Assembly (NCBI GenBank): GCA_023426375.1
Contig: JAFAAV010000005.1
Coordinates: 1-6,726, forward strand
From: Actinomycetes bacterium
GTDB lineage: Bacteria; Actinomycetota; Actinomycetes; Actinomycetales; Micrococcaceae
DNA: 6,726 bases
Direction: 5' to 3'
Every line of letters starts with the position of its first letter. Positions within the stretch are counted from its first letter, which is position 1. Both the position numbers and the translations under genes were made by a program. The notes under the pieces were generated by a model. It was not told the DNA's origin and made no database searches. It saw only the letters and a program-made list of their open reading frames with translations. Shown here one piece after another: positions 1 through 6,597 of the stretch.

Positions 1-366
1 TCACTCTTCGACGCCGCACGTGAGGGTAGGAACGATTTCTTGCGGGAAGCCCTCCAGGCAGGGGTTCCGGCGAACCTCACCAACGGCAAGGGCGATACCC
101 TGCTGAACCTGGCCGCCTACCAGGAACAGGAAGAAACCGTGTTCATGCTGCTCGAACACGGGGCCGACACCGAACGGGTCAGCGACGTGGGGTTCACCGC
201 GTTGATTTGCGCCGTGTTTCGGGGCAACGAGCCCATCACGCGCAAGCTACTGGAAGCCGGCGCGGGTCAGGCCACGGGCAACCAGCACGCTCAGGACGTG
301 GCCAAGGTATTCGGGCAGGAGCATTTGCTGCCCGTGCTGCAGGAGTTCGAACCCCGCGATTCCTGA
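1..366 (+). CDS. Ankyrin-repeat protein, 3' portion (5' end outside window)
   Basis: The reading frame is open from the first base, so the true start lies before the window. A TTG at position 40 is in frame but sits inside an ankyrin repeat and is not a credible start. The visible 121 residues hold about three ankyrin repeats: residues 2-30 (LFDAAREGR...LQAGVPAN), 31-63 (GDTLLNLAA...LLEHGADTE) and 64-95 (GFTALICAV...KLLEAGA). A degenerate capping helix pair follows (96-116), ending in a TGA stop. The repeats show the usual G-T-x-L-x-x-A and L-L-x-x-G-A-x patterns. Ankyrin repeats mediate protein-protein contacts, and the partner cannot be read from this fragment. No signal peptide or membrane segment is visible. 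The gene runs convergently toward argR with a 26-bp gap and is probably unrelated to arginine synthesis. The family call is firm; the specific function is unknown. Confidence 0.85.
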   Translation, partial: SLFDAAREGRNDFLREALQAGVPANLTNGKGDTLLNLAAYQEQEETVFMLLEHGADTERVSDVGFTALICAVFRGNEPITRKLLEAGAGQATGNQHAQDVAKVFGQEHLLPVLQEFEPRDS

Positions 367-392
367 CGGGGACGAATTGGTCGGCCAAGGGA

Positions 393-887
393 TCAGTGGG
401 CCAGATCCAAGAACTTCTGGGCCACGGAATCCCCACCCTGGGGATCGCGGCACACCACCATGATGGTGTCGTCACCGGCGATCGTGCCCAGAATGTCCGG
501 GAGCACGGAGTGGTCGATGGCCGAGGCGAAATACTGAGCGGCTCCCGGAGGGGTCCGCAGAATCACCAGGTTGGCGCTCGCCTCCGCCGTGACGAGCAGA
601 TCCTTGCACAGTCCGGCGAGCCGCGCATCCAGGGTTTCTCGCGTGATACCGCTGGCCGGTGAGCGATCCGCTCCAGCCTGCGGCACCGCGTACACGAGCC
701 CACCTTCCGGTGAGCGCACCCGCACGGCCTCCAGCTCCACCAGGTCCCGGGACAGCGTGGCCTGGGTGACCTGAACGCCGTCGGCGGCGAGCAATTCGGC
801 CAGTTCGGCCTGCGAATGGATGTCTCCGCCGGTCACAAGCTCCATGATGCGTGCTTGCCGGGCGGTTTTGGTGGTGGGGATGCTCAC
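393..887 (-). CDS. argR: Arginine repressor ArgR
   Basis: This is the arginine-dependent DNA-binding regulator of arginine genes, expected to act as a hexamer in the cytoplasm. The 164-residue product matches the family length. Residues 1-70 form the winged-helix DNA-binding domain, with recognition helix TQATLSRDLVEL (41-52) and wing around EGGLVYAVP (61-69). Residues 85-164 form the oligomerisation and arginine-binding domain, with signature GTIAGDDTI (134-142) and the paired aspartates D139/D140 that contact arginine in the family. The start is a GTG at 887 that shares a GTGA overlap with the argF stop, with a G-rich stretch (894-899) six bases upstream as ribosome-binding site. The frame extends to 1004, but that part lies within argF and has no ArgR homology. 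It is the last gene of the cluster, so it is co-transcribed with the genes it should control, and it probably binds the operator upstream of argC. Confidence 0.96.
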   Translation of the reverse strand: MSIPTTKTARQARIMELVTGGDIHSQAELAELLAADGVQVTQATLSRDLVELEAVRVRSPEGGLVYAVPQAGADRSPASGITRETLDARLAGLCKDLLVTAEASANLVILRTPPGAAQYFASAIDHSVLPDILGTIAGDDTIMVVCRDPQGGDSVAQKFLDLAH

Positions 888-1858
888 TGCTGGCCCCCCG
901 CGCGGCGCAGGGCATCCGGCCGGTCCGAGGACAGTCCGGAAGAGTCCAGCAGCCACGTGAGCAGGGCTTTCTGAGCGTGCACACGATTCTCGGCCTCGTC
1001 CCACACGAGGGATGCCGGGCCATCGATGACCTCGGCCGTAACCTCGTTTCCACGGTAGGCGGGGAGGCAGTGCAGGAACACGGCATTCTCGGCGGCCTGA
1101 GCCATGGCCTCGGACGTCACCGAATAGGGACGGAAGATGTCGGATCGATCGGCCTTTTCGTCCTCTTGTCCCATGGATACCCAGGTGTCCGTGACCACCG
1201 CGTGGGCACCCGCGAGCGCCTCAGCCATGTCCGTGGTCACCAGTACGGAACCGCCGGTTTGGGCGGCGCGTTCCCGGGCGACGTCGACAACGTCCTGGCT
1301 GGGCAGGTGCGATGCGGGACCGGCGATCCGCACGTGCATCCCGGCGGTGACGCAGCCAAGCATGTAGGAATTGGCCATGTTGTTGGCGGCATCCCCCACA
1401 TAGCTCAGGGTGAGCCCCTTGACGTCGCCGAAGCGCTCCCGGAGCGTGAGGAGGTCCGCGAGGATCTGGCACGGGTGGTAGTCGTCGGAGAGTGCGTTGA
1501 TCACGGGCACGGAGCTGTACTCGGCCATTTCCTCCAGACCGGACTGCTCGAAGGTGCGCCACACGACCGCGGCGAGCATGCGGGAGAACACACGCGAGCT
1601 GTCCGCGATGCTTTCCTTATGACCCAGTTGGGACTCCCCCGGGTTGATGATGAGCGGGTTACCTCCCAGATCGGCCACACCGGTTGCGAAGGAGACCCTG
1701 GTACGGGTGGAGGTCTTGTCGAAAATCACTCCCACGGTTTGCGGCCCGGCCAAGGGGCGGCGGCTGAACCGATCGGCCTTGAACGCGGCGGCCAGGTCCA
1801 GAACTTGCTCCTGTTCCTCGGGGCTCAGATCGGTATCGACCAGAAAATGACGCAACAC
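884..1858 (-). CDS. argF: Ornithine carbamoyltransferase
   Basis: ArgF transfers the carbamoyl group of carbamoyl phosphate to ornithine, giving citrulline and phosphate; the family works as a cytoplasmic trimer. All diagnostic motifs of the 324-residue product are intact: carbamoyl-phosphate loop STRTR (50-54), HPCQ (128-131), ornithine-binding DTWVSMGQE (224-232, containing the SMG loop) and HCLP (263-266) with its catalytic cysteine C264. A late conserved arginine (R292 in ENRVHAQKA) is also present. The start is the GTG at 1858, six bases after a strong GGAGGA ribosome-binding site (1865-1870). The open frame continues to 1921, but that would overlap argD and lacks homology. The gap after argD is 31 bp, and the stop overlaps the argR start by 4 bp. 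The context points to the anabolic enzyme; no arginine deiminase genes are nearby. Residues after about 305 form a poorly conserved tail. Confidence 0.96.
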   Translation of the reverse strand: MLRHFLVDTDLSPEEQEQVLDLAAAFKADRFSRRPLAGPQTVGVIFDKTSTRTRVSFATGVADLGGNPLIINPGESQLGHKESIADSSRVFSRMLAAVVWRTFEQSGLEEMAEYSSVPVINALSDDYHPCQILADLLTLRERFGDVKGLTLSYVGDAANNMANSYMLGCVTAGMHVRIAGPASHLPSQDVVDVARERAAQTGGSVLVTTDMAEALAGAHAVVTDTWVSMGQEDEKADRSDIFRPYSVTSEAMAQAAENAVFLHCLPAYRGNEVTAEVIDGPASLVWDEAENRVHAQKALLTWLLDSSGLSSDRPDALRRAGGQQ

Positions 1859-1864
1859 GTGGAT

Positions 1865-1870
1865 TCCTCC
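1865..1870 (-). promoter_or_regulatory. Ribosome-binding site of argF
   Basis: Read on the minus strand this is GGAGGA followed by six bases and a GTG. It is the best Shine-Dalgarno match in the cluster and decides the argF start in favour of position 1858 over the upstream in-frame GTG at 1921. Confidence 0.85.
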
Positions 1871-1889
1871 TGCGGGCGAATTAAATCTG

Positions 1890-3140
1890 TTAAGAGTTGG
1901 CGAGCGCAGCGCGGGCGTCACCGATGATGCCGGGCAGTGCCGCCACGAAACTGTCCGTTTCCTGCGCGGTGATGATCAGCGGCGGGGCCAACCGTACGGT
2001 GCCGGGGCCGGTCGCGTTGATGATGAATCCGGCCTGGCGCGCCGCGGTCACGACCGCGGGTGCCAGGGCCTGCTCGGGTGAGTCCTGGACCAGGTCGATG
2101 CCGATCAGTAATCCGTGGTGGCGCACCTCGCGGACCTCGGCCAGGTCGTTCAGTGCCGCGGCCAAGTGCGCGCCCACGAGATCGGCGTTGCCGAGCAACC
2201 CCTCGTTCTTGATGACGTCCAGCGTGGCCGACGCCGCCGCGGTCGCGAGCGGGTTACCACCGAACGTGGTGCCGTGCTGTCCCGCGGTCAGCAAAGAGGA
2301 CACTTCTGCACCCACCGTGATCATGGCACCGATGGGGAAACCGCCGCCGAGTCCCTTGGCCAGTGTGATGGCATCCGGAAACTCTCCCTGGGGCAGTTGC
2401 GCGGAAGACGCCAGCCACTGACCGGTGCGCCCGATGCCGGACTGCACCTCGTCGACGATCATGAGTGCACCGTGTTCGTGAGTAAGTTCACGTGCTCGGG
2501 CCAGGAACCCTTCTGGCAAGGCGTGAACGCCGGATTCGCCCTGCACCGGTTCCACGATGAGTGCCGAGACTGTACCGTCCAGTTCCTTCTCCAGAGCCTC
2601 GATCGTTGCGGGGATGTGGGTCACTCCCCCGGGCAACGGCTCGAAGGGTGCTCGGTAGGCCTCCTTGGCAGTGAGAGCGAGCGAGCCCATGGTGCGACCG
2701 TGGAAGGCGTTCTCAAGGGCGAGCACCCGGGTGCGCGGAGCGCCGTCGGGACCGGGATGTGCCGCGCCATGGCGACGAGCCAGCTTGAACGCGGCCTCGT
2801 TGGCCTCGGAACCCGAGTTGGCGAAGAAGACGTGCGACCCCTCGGGCGCCTCGGTCAGCTCGAGCAATTGGTGTGCGAGGGAAATGCCCTGCGGCGACGT
2901 GAACAGGTTGGAGATGTGCGCCAGCTTGCCCGCTTGCTCGCTGACCGCCGCAACCCAATCCGGGTGCGCGTAGCCGATCGAGTTCACCGCGATACCACCG
3001 AGCAGGTCCAGGTATTTCTTACCGTTGGCGTCCGTGACGTACACACCCTGGCCCTCGGTCAGGACGAGGGCGGGATCGCCGAACACCCCCAGCAGGTTGT
3101 CCTTGTAGTCCTGCAGCAGCTCGTTCTGCGAATCGCTCAT
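1890..3140 (-). CDS. argD: Acetylornithine aminotransferase
   Basis: ArgD is a PLP-dependent class III aminotransferase. In the forward pathway it converts N-acetylglutamate semialdehyde and glutamate to N2-acetylornithine and 2-oxoglutarate. The 416-residue product is slightly longer than the usual 390-400. Visible landmarks are the PLP phosphate-binding segment NSGSEANEAA (108-117), FHGRT (146-150), EPVQGESGV (197-205), VDEVQSGIGRTG (229-240) with the PLP-ring aspartate D230, the Schiff-base lysine K262 in LAKGLGGGFPIGAM, and the substrate-carboxylate arginine R383 in TVRLAPPL. The ATG at 3140 overlaps the argB stop as ATGA, and a GGAG (3148-3151) lies seven bases upstream inside argB, so the two genes are translationally coupled. 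Some relatives also serve as succinyldiaminopimelate aminotransferase in lysine synthesis. That side activity cannot be judged here; the operon position makes the arginine role secure. Confidence 0.96.
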   Translation of the reverse strand: MSDSQNELLQDYKDNLLGVFGDPALVLTEGQGVYVTDANGKKYLDLLGGIAVNSIGYAHPDWVAAVSEQAGKLAHISNLFTSPQGISLAHQLLELTEAPEGSHVFFANSGSEANEAAFKLARRHGAAHPGPDGAPRTRVLALENAFHGRTMGSLALTAKEAYRAPFEPLPGGVTHIPATIEALEKELDGTVSALIVEPVQGESGVHALPEGFLARARELTHEHGALMIVDEVQSGIGRTGQWLASSAQLPQGEFPDAITLAKGLGGGFPIGAMITVGAEVSSLLTAGQHGTTFGGNPLATAAASATLDVIKNEGLLGNADLVGAHLAAALNDLAEVREVRHHGLLIGIDLVQDSPEQALAPAVVTAARQAGFIINATGPGTVRLAPPLIITAQETDSFVAALPGIIGDARAALANS

Positions 3141-4084
3141 GGGGTGTCTCCGTCCGGGGTGACCTCGGTACCGATACCGGTGTCGGTGAAAATTTCCAGC
3201 AGGGATGAATGCGCGGACCGGCCGTCCACGATGGACGCCCGCGGCACCCCGTTGTCCACGGCGCGCAGAGCAGCCTGCATTTTGGGGATCATCCCGGATT
3301 CCAGGGAAGGCAGCATCTCCCGCAACTCCGTGGTGGTCAGCGATGAGATCAGGGAGGACTTGTCCGGCCAGTTGGCGTACAGGCCTTCCACGTCCGTGAG
3401 GGCCACGAACTTCTCCGCACCCAACGCGACGGCAACCTCGGCCGCCGCGGTGTCCGCGTTGACGTTGAGCACCTCACCGGTCAGATCGCCGGAACCGTCC
3501 GAAACGGAGGGGTCATCCGCGAGCTCGGGCGCGATCGAGGCGATCACCGGAATCTTGCCGATCTCGATCAGCTGTTCCACGGCCGCCGTGTTGACCTTTT
3601 CCACGGTTCCCACCAGTCCCAGGTCCAGCGGCTGACCATCCGAACCCGTGCGAATCCTGCGCGCTTGCAGCAGGCCCGCGTCCTCACCGGACATGCCCAC
3701 CGCATACGGGCCGTGCGCGTTGATCAGACCCACCAGTTCGCGGCCCACTTGGCCGGTGAGCACCATGCGGATCACTCCCATGGCCTCACGGGAGGTCACG
3801 CGCAGACCGTCCTTGAACTCGGACGGGATGTTCAGCGTGGAGAGCATGGCGCTGATCTGCGGCCCACCGCCGTGGACGACCACGGGCTTGATGCCCATGT
3901 GGCTGAGGAAGACCATGTCCTCCGCGAACGCGCGGCGCAGATCGTCGTTGATCATGGCGTTGCCGCCGTACTTGAAGACCATGACGGATCCGGCGTAGCG
4001 CTGGATCCAGGGCAGGGCCTCCATGAGGGTTTCGGCCTTGGTCTGGGCGGTCTCGTACCTGGTGTTATCGCTTAAACGTGACAT
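3137..4084 (-). CDS. argB: Acetylglutamate kinase, arginine-inhibited type
   Basis: ArgB phosphorylates N-acetylglutamate with ATP to give N-acetylglutamyl-5-phosphate, the second step of arginine synthesis. The 315-residue amino-acid-kinase-fold protein contains KYGGNAM (38-44) with the phosphate-binding lysine K38, HGGGPQI (71-77) for the substrate glycine loop, GLRVT (93-97), VLNVNAD (205-211), LTDVEGLY (229-236) and GMIPKM (264-269) with the second catalytic lysine K268. It also has an N-terminal helix (about 12-30) before the kinase core and a C-terminal segment H292-x-x-L-x-E...T-x-x-G-x-G-T (292-306). Both are features of hexameric kinases inhibited by arginine. The start is the ATG at 4084. 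It lies 12 bp after argJ, in the same frame, and no other start codon fits between the argJ stop and this ATG. No clear Shine-Dalgarno precedes it, so translation probably relies on coupling to argJ. The 3' end overlaps argD by 4 bp. Confidence 0.96.
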   Translation of the reverse strand: MSRLSDNTRYETAQTKAETLMEALPWIQRYAGSVMVFKYGGNAMINDDLRRAFAEDMVFLSHMGIKPVVVHGGGPQISAMLSTLNIPSEFKDGLRVTSREAMGVIRMVLTGQVGRELVGLINAHGPYAVGMSGEDAGLLQARRIRTGSDGQPLDLGLVGTVEKVNTAAVEQLIEIGKIPVIASIAPELADDPSVSDGSGDLTGEVLNVNADTAAAEVAVALGAEKFVALTDVEGLYANWPDKSSLISSLTTTELREMLPSLESGMIPKMQAALRAVDNGVPRASIVDGRSAHSSLLEIFTDTGIGTEVTPDGDTP

Positions 4085-4096
4085 GACGGGCGCGCG

Positions 4097-5302
4097 TCAG
4101 CTGGAGTACGCGCTGTTCTCCTCAACGTAATCGTGGGTGAGGTCGTTGCTCCACACCGTGGCCTGGTGATTGCCGGCCTTGAGATCAATGACGATGTCCA
4201 CGGCGCGCGCTGCGGCCATGTCCACGTTGTCGCGGGAATCGCCGATGGCGCCGTTACGGCACACCATGACCCCGTTGATGGTCACGTCGATCTGGTCCGG
4301 ATCGAACTGCGCGGCCGTGGTACCCACGGCCGAGAGCACGCGGCCCCAGTTGGGGTCGTTGCCGAAGACCGCGGCCTTGAGCAGGTTGGAGCGTGACACG
4401 GTACGCGAGACGTCCTCGGCCTCCGTCTCGGTGGCCGCCCCCACGGTGGTGATCGCGATGTCGTGCGAGGCACCCTCCGCATCGGTGATCAGCTGCTGGG
4501 CCAGGCTGTGACACACCGCGGTGAGCGCGCGCGTGAATTCCAACTCGTCGGCGGCGTTTCCGGAGGCCCCGGAGGACATCAGGACCACGGTGTCGTTGGT
4601 GGACATGCAACCGTCCGAGTCCGTGCGGTTGAACGTCACCCGGCACGCCTCGCGCAGCGCGCGGTCCAGAGCGTCGGTCGGCAGCTTCGCATCGGTCGTG
4701 ATGACCACGAGCATCGTGGCCAGTCCGGGCGCCAGCATCCCCGCGCCCTTGGCCATACCGCCCACGGTCCAGCCATCGCGCGCGGCACACGCCTGCTTGG
4801 AGACGGAGTCGGTGGTCATGATGGCCTCGGCCGCCGCCTTACCCGCCTCGGGGCCAGCTTCGAGGGCCTCGGTCAACGCGGGGATCCCCGCCTTCATCAC
4901 ATCCATGGGCAGTTGCTCGCCGATCAGTCCGGTCGAACACACGACGACGTCCCCGGCGCCCACTCCCAGCCTTTCGGCCACACGTTCCGCCGTCTCGTGG
5001 GTGTTCTGGAAACCCTGCGCACCGGTGCATGCATTGGCCCCGCCAGAGTTGAGCACAACGGCACGGGAAGAACCCTGGCGGATGACTTCACGCGACCAGT
5101 GGACGGGAGCGGCCGCCACCCGGTTGGAGGTGAACACGGCGGCGGCGTTGAACTCGGGCCCGTCGTTGACCACCAGGGCCAGGTCCTTGCCCCCGGAGGC
5201 CTTGAAGCCTGCTTCCACACCGGCCGCTCGGAAACCGGCGGCCGCGCACACGCCGTAGGTGGTGTCCACGGTGATGTCGGGAACGGGGTTGTGCGATTCC
5301 AT
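4097..5302 (-). CDS. argJ: Glutamate N-acetyltransferase / ornithine acetyltransferase
   Basis: ArgJ transfers acetyl from N2-acetylornithine to glutamate, releasing ornithine and regenerating N-acetylglutamate. Some members also use acetyl-CoA and so act as the first enzyme of the pathway. The 401-residue precursor belongs to the self-cleaving Ntn-hydrolase-like ArgJ family. The cleavage site lies in APGLATMLVV: T196 would be the new N-terminal nucleophile of the beta chain (196-401), leaving alpha chain 1-195. Other landmarks are STGLIGEQLP (123-132, the oxyanion-hole region), KGAGML (185-190), STNDTV (234-239), FGNDPNWGR (313-321) and the C-terminal EENSAYSS. The ATG at 5302 follows AGGAG with a five-base gap. 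An upstream in-frame TTG at 5341 is rejected because it has no such site. No separate N-acetylglutamate synthase gene is in the window, so a bifunctional enzyme is possible but sequence alone does not decide it. It lies 81 bp after argC and 12 bp before argB. Confidence 0.96.
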   Translation of the reverse strand: MESHNPVPDITVDTTYGVCAAAGFRAAGVEAGFKASGGKDLALVVNDGPEFNAAAVFTSNRVAAAPVHWSREVIRQGSSRAVVLNSGGANACTGAQGFQNTHETAERVAERLGVGAGDVVVCSTGLIGEQLPMDVMKAGIPALTEALEAGPEAGKAAAEAIMTTDSVSKQACAARDGWTVGGMAKGAGMLAPGLATMLVVITTDAKLPTDALDRALREACRVTFNRTDSDGCMSTNDTVVLMSSGASGNAADELEFTRALTAVCHSLAQQLITDAEGASHDIAITTVGAATETEAEDVSRTVSRSNLLKAAVFGNDPNWGRVLSAVGTTAAQFDPDQIDVTINGVMVCRNGAIGDSRDNVDMAAARAVDIVIDLKAGNHQATVWSNDLTHDYVEENSAYSS

Positions 5303-5307
5303 GAGAA

Positions 5308-5312
5308 CTCCT
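5308..5312 (-). promoter_or_regulatory. Ribosome-binding site of argJ
   Basis: On the minus strand this reads AGGAG, five bases before the ATG at 5302. It fixes the argJ start and excludes the longer frame beginning with TTG at 5341. Confidence 0.8.
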
Positions 5313-5383
5313 GGGGCGTCAATCGTGAGTGTCGTGATCAAGGCGAGCGGGCGGCGTCGTACCCGTCGAATGCTCGTGATGTC

Positions 5384-6433
5384 TTAGGGAGCGAGCCCCT
5401 GGAGCTGGAGACCCGCGGTCTCGGGCAGGCCAAGGGCAATATTGACGGTCTGGACAGCACCGCCGGCAGTGCCCTTGGTGAGGTTGTCCAGCACCACGCT
5501 CACGATCAGGCGGTTGGCGTGCGGGTCGACCGCTAGCTGGAGCGCCACGTGATTGGACCCCACCACGGACTTGGTGGTCGGCCACTGACCCTGGGGCAAC
5601 ACATGAATGAACGGTTCGTCCGCGTAGGCATCCTGGTAGGCCTTCAACGCCGACTCGAGGGTGGTGCCCTCGGCCAACGGCGCGGTGGCCGTGGTGAGAA
5701 TCCCGCGGGGCATCGGAGCAAGCGTGGGGGTGAACGAGATGCTGACGTCCTGGCCCGAGGCCCAACCGAGACCCTGCTCGATCTCGGGAGTGTGGCGGTG
5801 ACCGCCGCCCACACCGTATGGGGACATGCTTCCCATGACCTCCGCGCCGAGCAGATGCGGCTTGGACGCCTTACCCGCTCCGGAGGTGCCGGAGGCGGAG
5901 ACGATCACGATGTCGCGGGTCGAGACGAGACCGGCCGCGACAGCCGGGGCCAGGGCCAGCAGAGACCCCGTGGGATAGCAGCCGGGTACAGCAATGCGGG
6001 TGGCACCGGCGAGCTTTTCCCGCTGCTTGGCGCCACTGGGATCGACCAGAAGTTCGGGCAGACCGTAGGGCCAGTGTCCGGCGTGGTCGCCGCCGTAGAA
6101 CGCGTCCCACGCGTCGGAGGATTCCAGACGATGGTCCGCGCCGGCGTCTACAACCACGGTGTTCTCGGGCAGCTGTGCGGCGATCTCCGCGGACTGGCCG
6201 TGCGGCAGCGCCAGGAAGACGATGTCGTGACCGGACAGGTTCTCGGGAGTGGTTTCCATGACCTCCATGTCCGCGAGCGCGTGCAGGTGCGGTTGCAGGG
6301 CACCCAGTCGCTGGCCCGCGGTCGAGTGACCGGTCACGGTGGACACGGTGATCTCCGGGTGCCCGGCGAGCAAGCGCAAGACCTCTCCGCCCGCGTAGCC
6401 GGTGGCTCCTGAAACAGCTGCGGTGTACGTCAT
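5384..6433 (-). CDS. argC: N-acetyl-gamma-glutamyl-phosphate reductase
   Basis: ArgC reduces N-acetylglutamyl-5-phosphate with NADPH to N-acetylglutamate semialdehyde and releases phosphate. The 349-residue product has the typical family length. An N-terminal Rossmann domain opens with SGATGYAGGE (8-17). The catalytic cysteine C152 lies in VPGCYPTG (149-156), and the conserved histidine motif GHRHTPEIEQ (211-220) and SASGTSGAG (179-187) are present. DNLTKGTAGGAVQ (316-328) forms the end of the dimer/catalytic domain. The start is placed at the ATG at 6433, where family homology begins (MTYTAAVSGATG). A second in-frame ATG at 6445 would add four residues, and the frame also runs back to a TTG at 6556 through non-coding AT-rich DNA. 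Neither ATG has a Shine-Dalgarno site. It is the first gene of the cluster, directly behind the ARG-box region, and ends 81 bp before argJ. Confidence 0.95.
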   Translation of the reverse strand: MTYTAAVSGATGYAGGEVLRLLAGHPEITVSTVTGHSTAGQRLGALQPHLHALADMEVMETTPENLSGHDIVFLALPHGQSAEIAAQLPENTVVVDAGADHRLESSDAWDAFYGGDHAGHWPYGLPELLVDPSGAKQREKLAGATRIAVPGCYPTGSLLALAPAVAAGLVSTRDIVIVSASGTSGAGKASKPHLLGAEVMGSMSPYGVGGGHRHTPEIEQGLGWASGQDVSISFTPTLAPMPRGILTTATAPLAEGTTLESALKAYQDAYADEPFIHVLPQGQWPTTKSVVGSNHVALQLAVDPHANRLIVSVVLDNLTKGTAGGAVQTVNIALGLPETAGLQLQGLAP

Positions 6434-6440
6434 ACTCGTC

Positions 6441-6471
6441 AGCATACCGCATGGATATACATAACTATCAA
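6441..6471 (-). promoter_or_regulatory. Candidate argC promoter (leaderless)
   Basis: On the minus strand a TTGATA (6471-6466) resembles a -35 box. A TATGCT (6446-6441) fits the TANNNT form of a -10 box, with a 19-base spacer, longer than the ideal 17. Of the eight TA-starting hexamers in this AT-rich patch, it is the only one ending in T. Only seven bases separate it from the argC ATG at 6433, which would give a message starting at or one base before the start codon. An alternative -10 is TATAAA (6479-6474), but it has no recognisable -35. The placement is inferred. Confidence 0.4.
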
Positions 6472-6483
6472 TATTTATACATT
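6446..6483 (-). promoter_or_regulatory. Tandem ARG-box-like operator for ArgR
   Basis: Two imperfect palindromes stand side by side on the minus strand. Box 1 is TGTATAAATATTGA (6481-6468), matching the classical core TGAATwwwwATTCA at 12 of 14 positions. Box 2 is TGTATATCCATGCG (6461-6448), with a good left half and a weaker right half closer to the ATGCA form. Their centres are 20 bp apart, about two helical turns, as in known ArgR double boxes bound by one hexamer. They overlap the candidate argC promoter, and the cluster encodes ArgR. This is the most AT-rich stretch of the window. Binding is inferred. Confidence 0.7.
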
Positions 6484-6597
6484 TTGCCGTGGAGGTTCGT
6501 TTCGCGCGTGGGCGAGAACGCGCCGCAAGGCTTGAACCGTTCTCTGCGGAGCGCAAGACTGACCGTGACCATTGACTAACGGCGCGCTCGCGCCCAG

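Noticed and set aside
367..408. Possible bidirectional terminator between the ankyrin gene and argR
   Set aside because: Only short hairpins are present (TTGG/CCAA at 377-388, GGATC/GATCC at 390-408), with no T-run on either strand. The second hairpin lies largely inside argR. The stems are too weak to call.
888..1004. N-terminal extension of the argR frame into argF
   Set aside because: The extra 39 residues have no similarity to ArgR and overlap argF by over 100 bp. The GTG at 887 with its 4-bp overlap and the G-rich site upstream is the better start.
851..1927. 358-codon plus-strand open frame opposite argF
   Set aside because: Antisense shadow of argF with no domain signature and no plausible ribosome-binding site; the minus-strand frame has complete carbamoyltransferase motifs.
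2115..3635. 506-codon open frame on the plus strand, antisense to argD and argB
   Set aside because: It lies opposite two clearly conserved genes, its translation is low-complexity H/R/G/V-rich text without a recognisable domain, and it spans the argB/argD junction. Such frames are a normal by-product of GC-rich third positions.
5340..5365. CGGG/CCCG hairpin in the argC-argJ spacer as an attenuator
   Set aside because: The stem is four base pairs with a ten-base loop, expected by chance in GC-rich DNA, and there is no T-run or leader peptide.
4463..5536. 357-codon plus-strand open frame opposite argJ and the start of the argC 3' end
   Set aside because: Histidine-, glycine- and arginine-rich translation crossing a gene junction and an intergenic spacer; composition artefact of the complementary strand.
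6434..6556. Upstream extension of the argC frame to a TTG at 6556
   Set aside because: It would run through the AT-rich operator region, has a non-coding composition, and lies before the point where ArgC homology begins.
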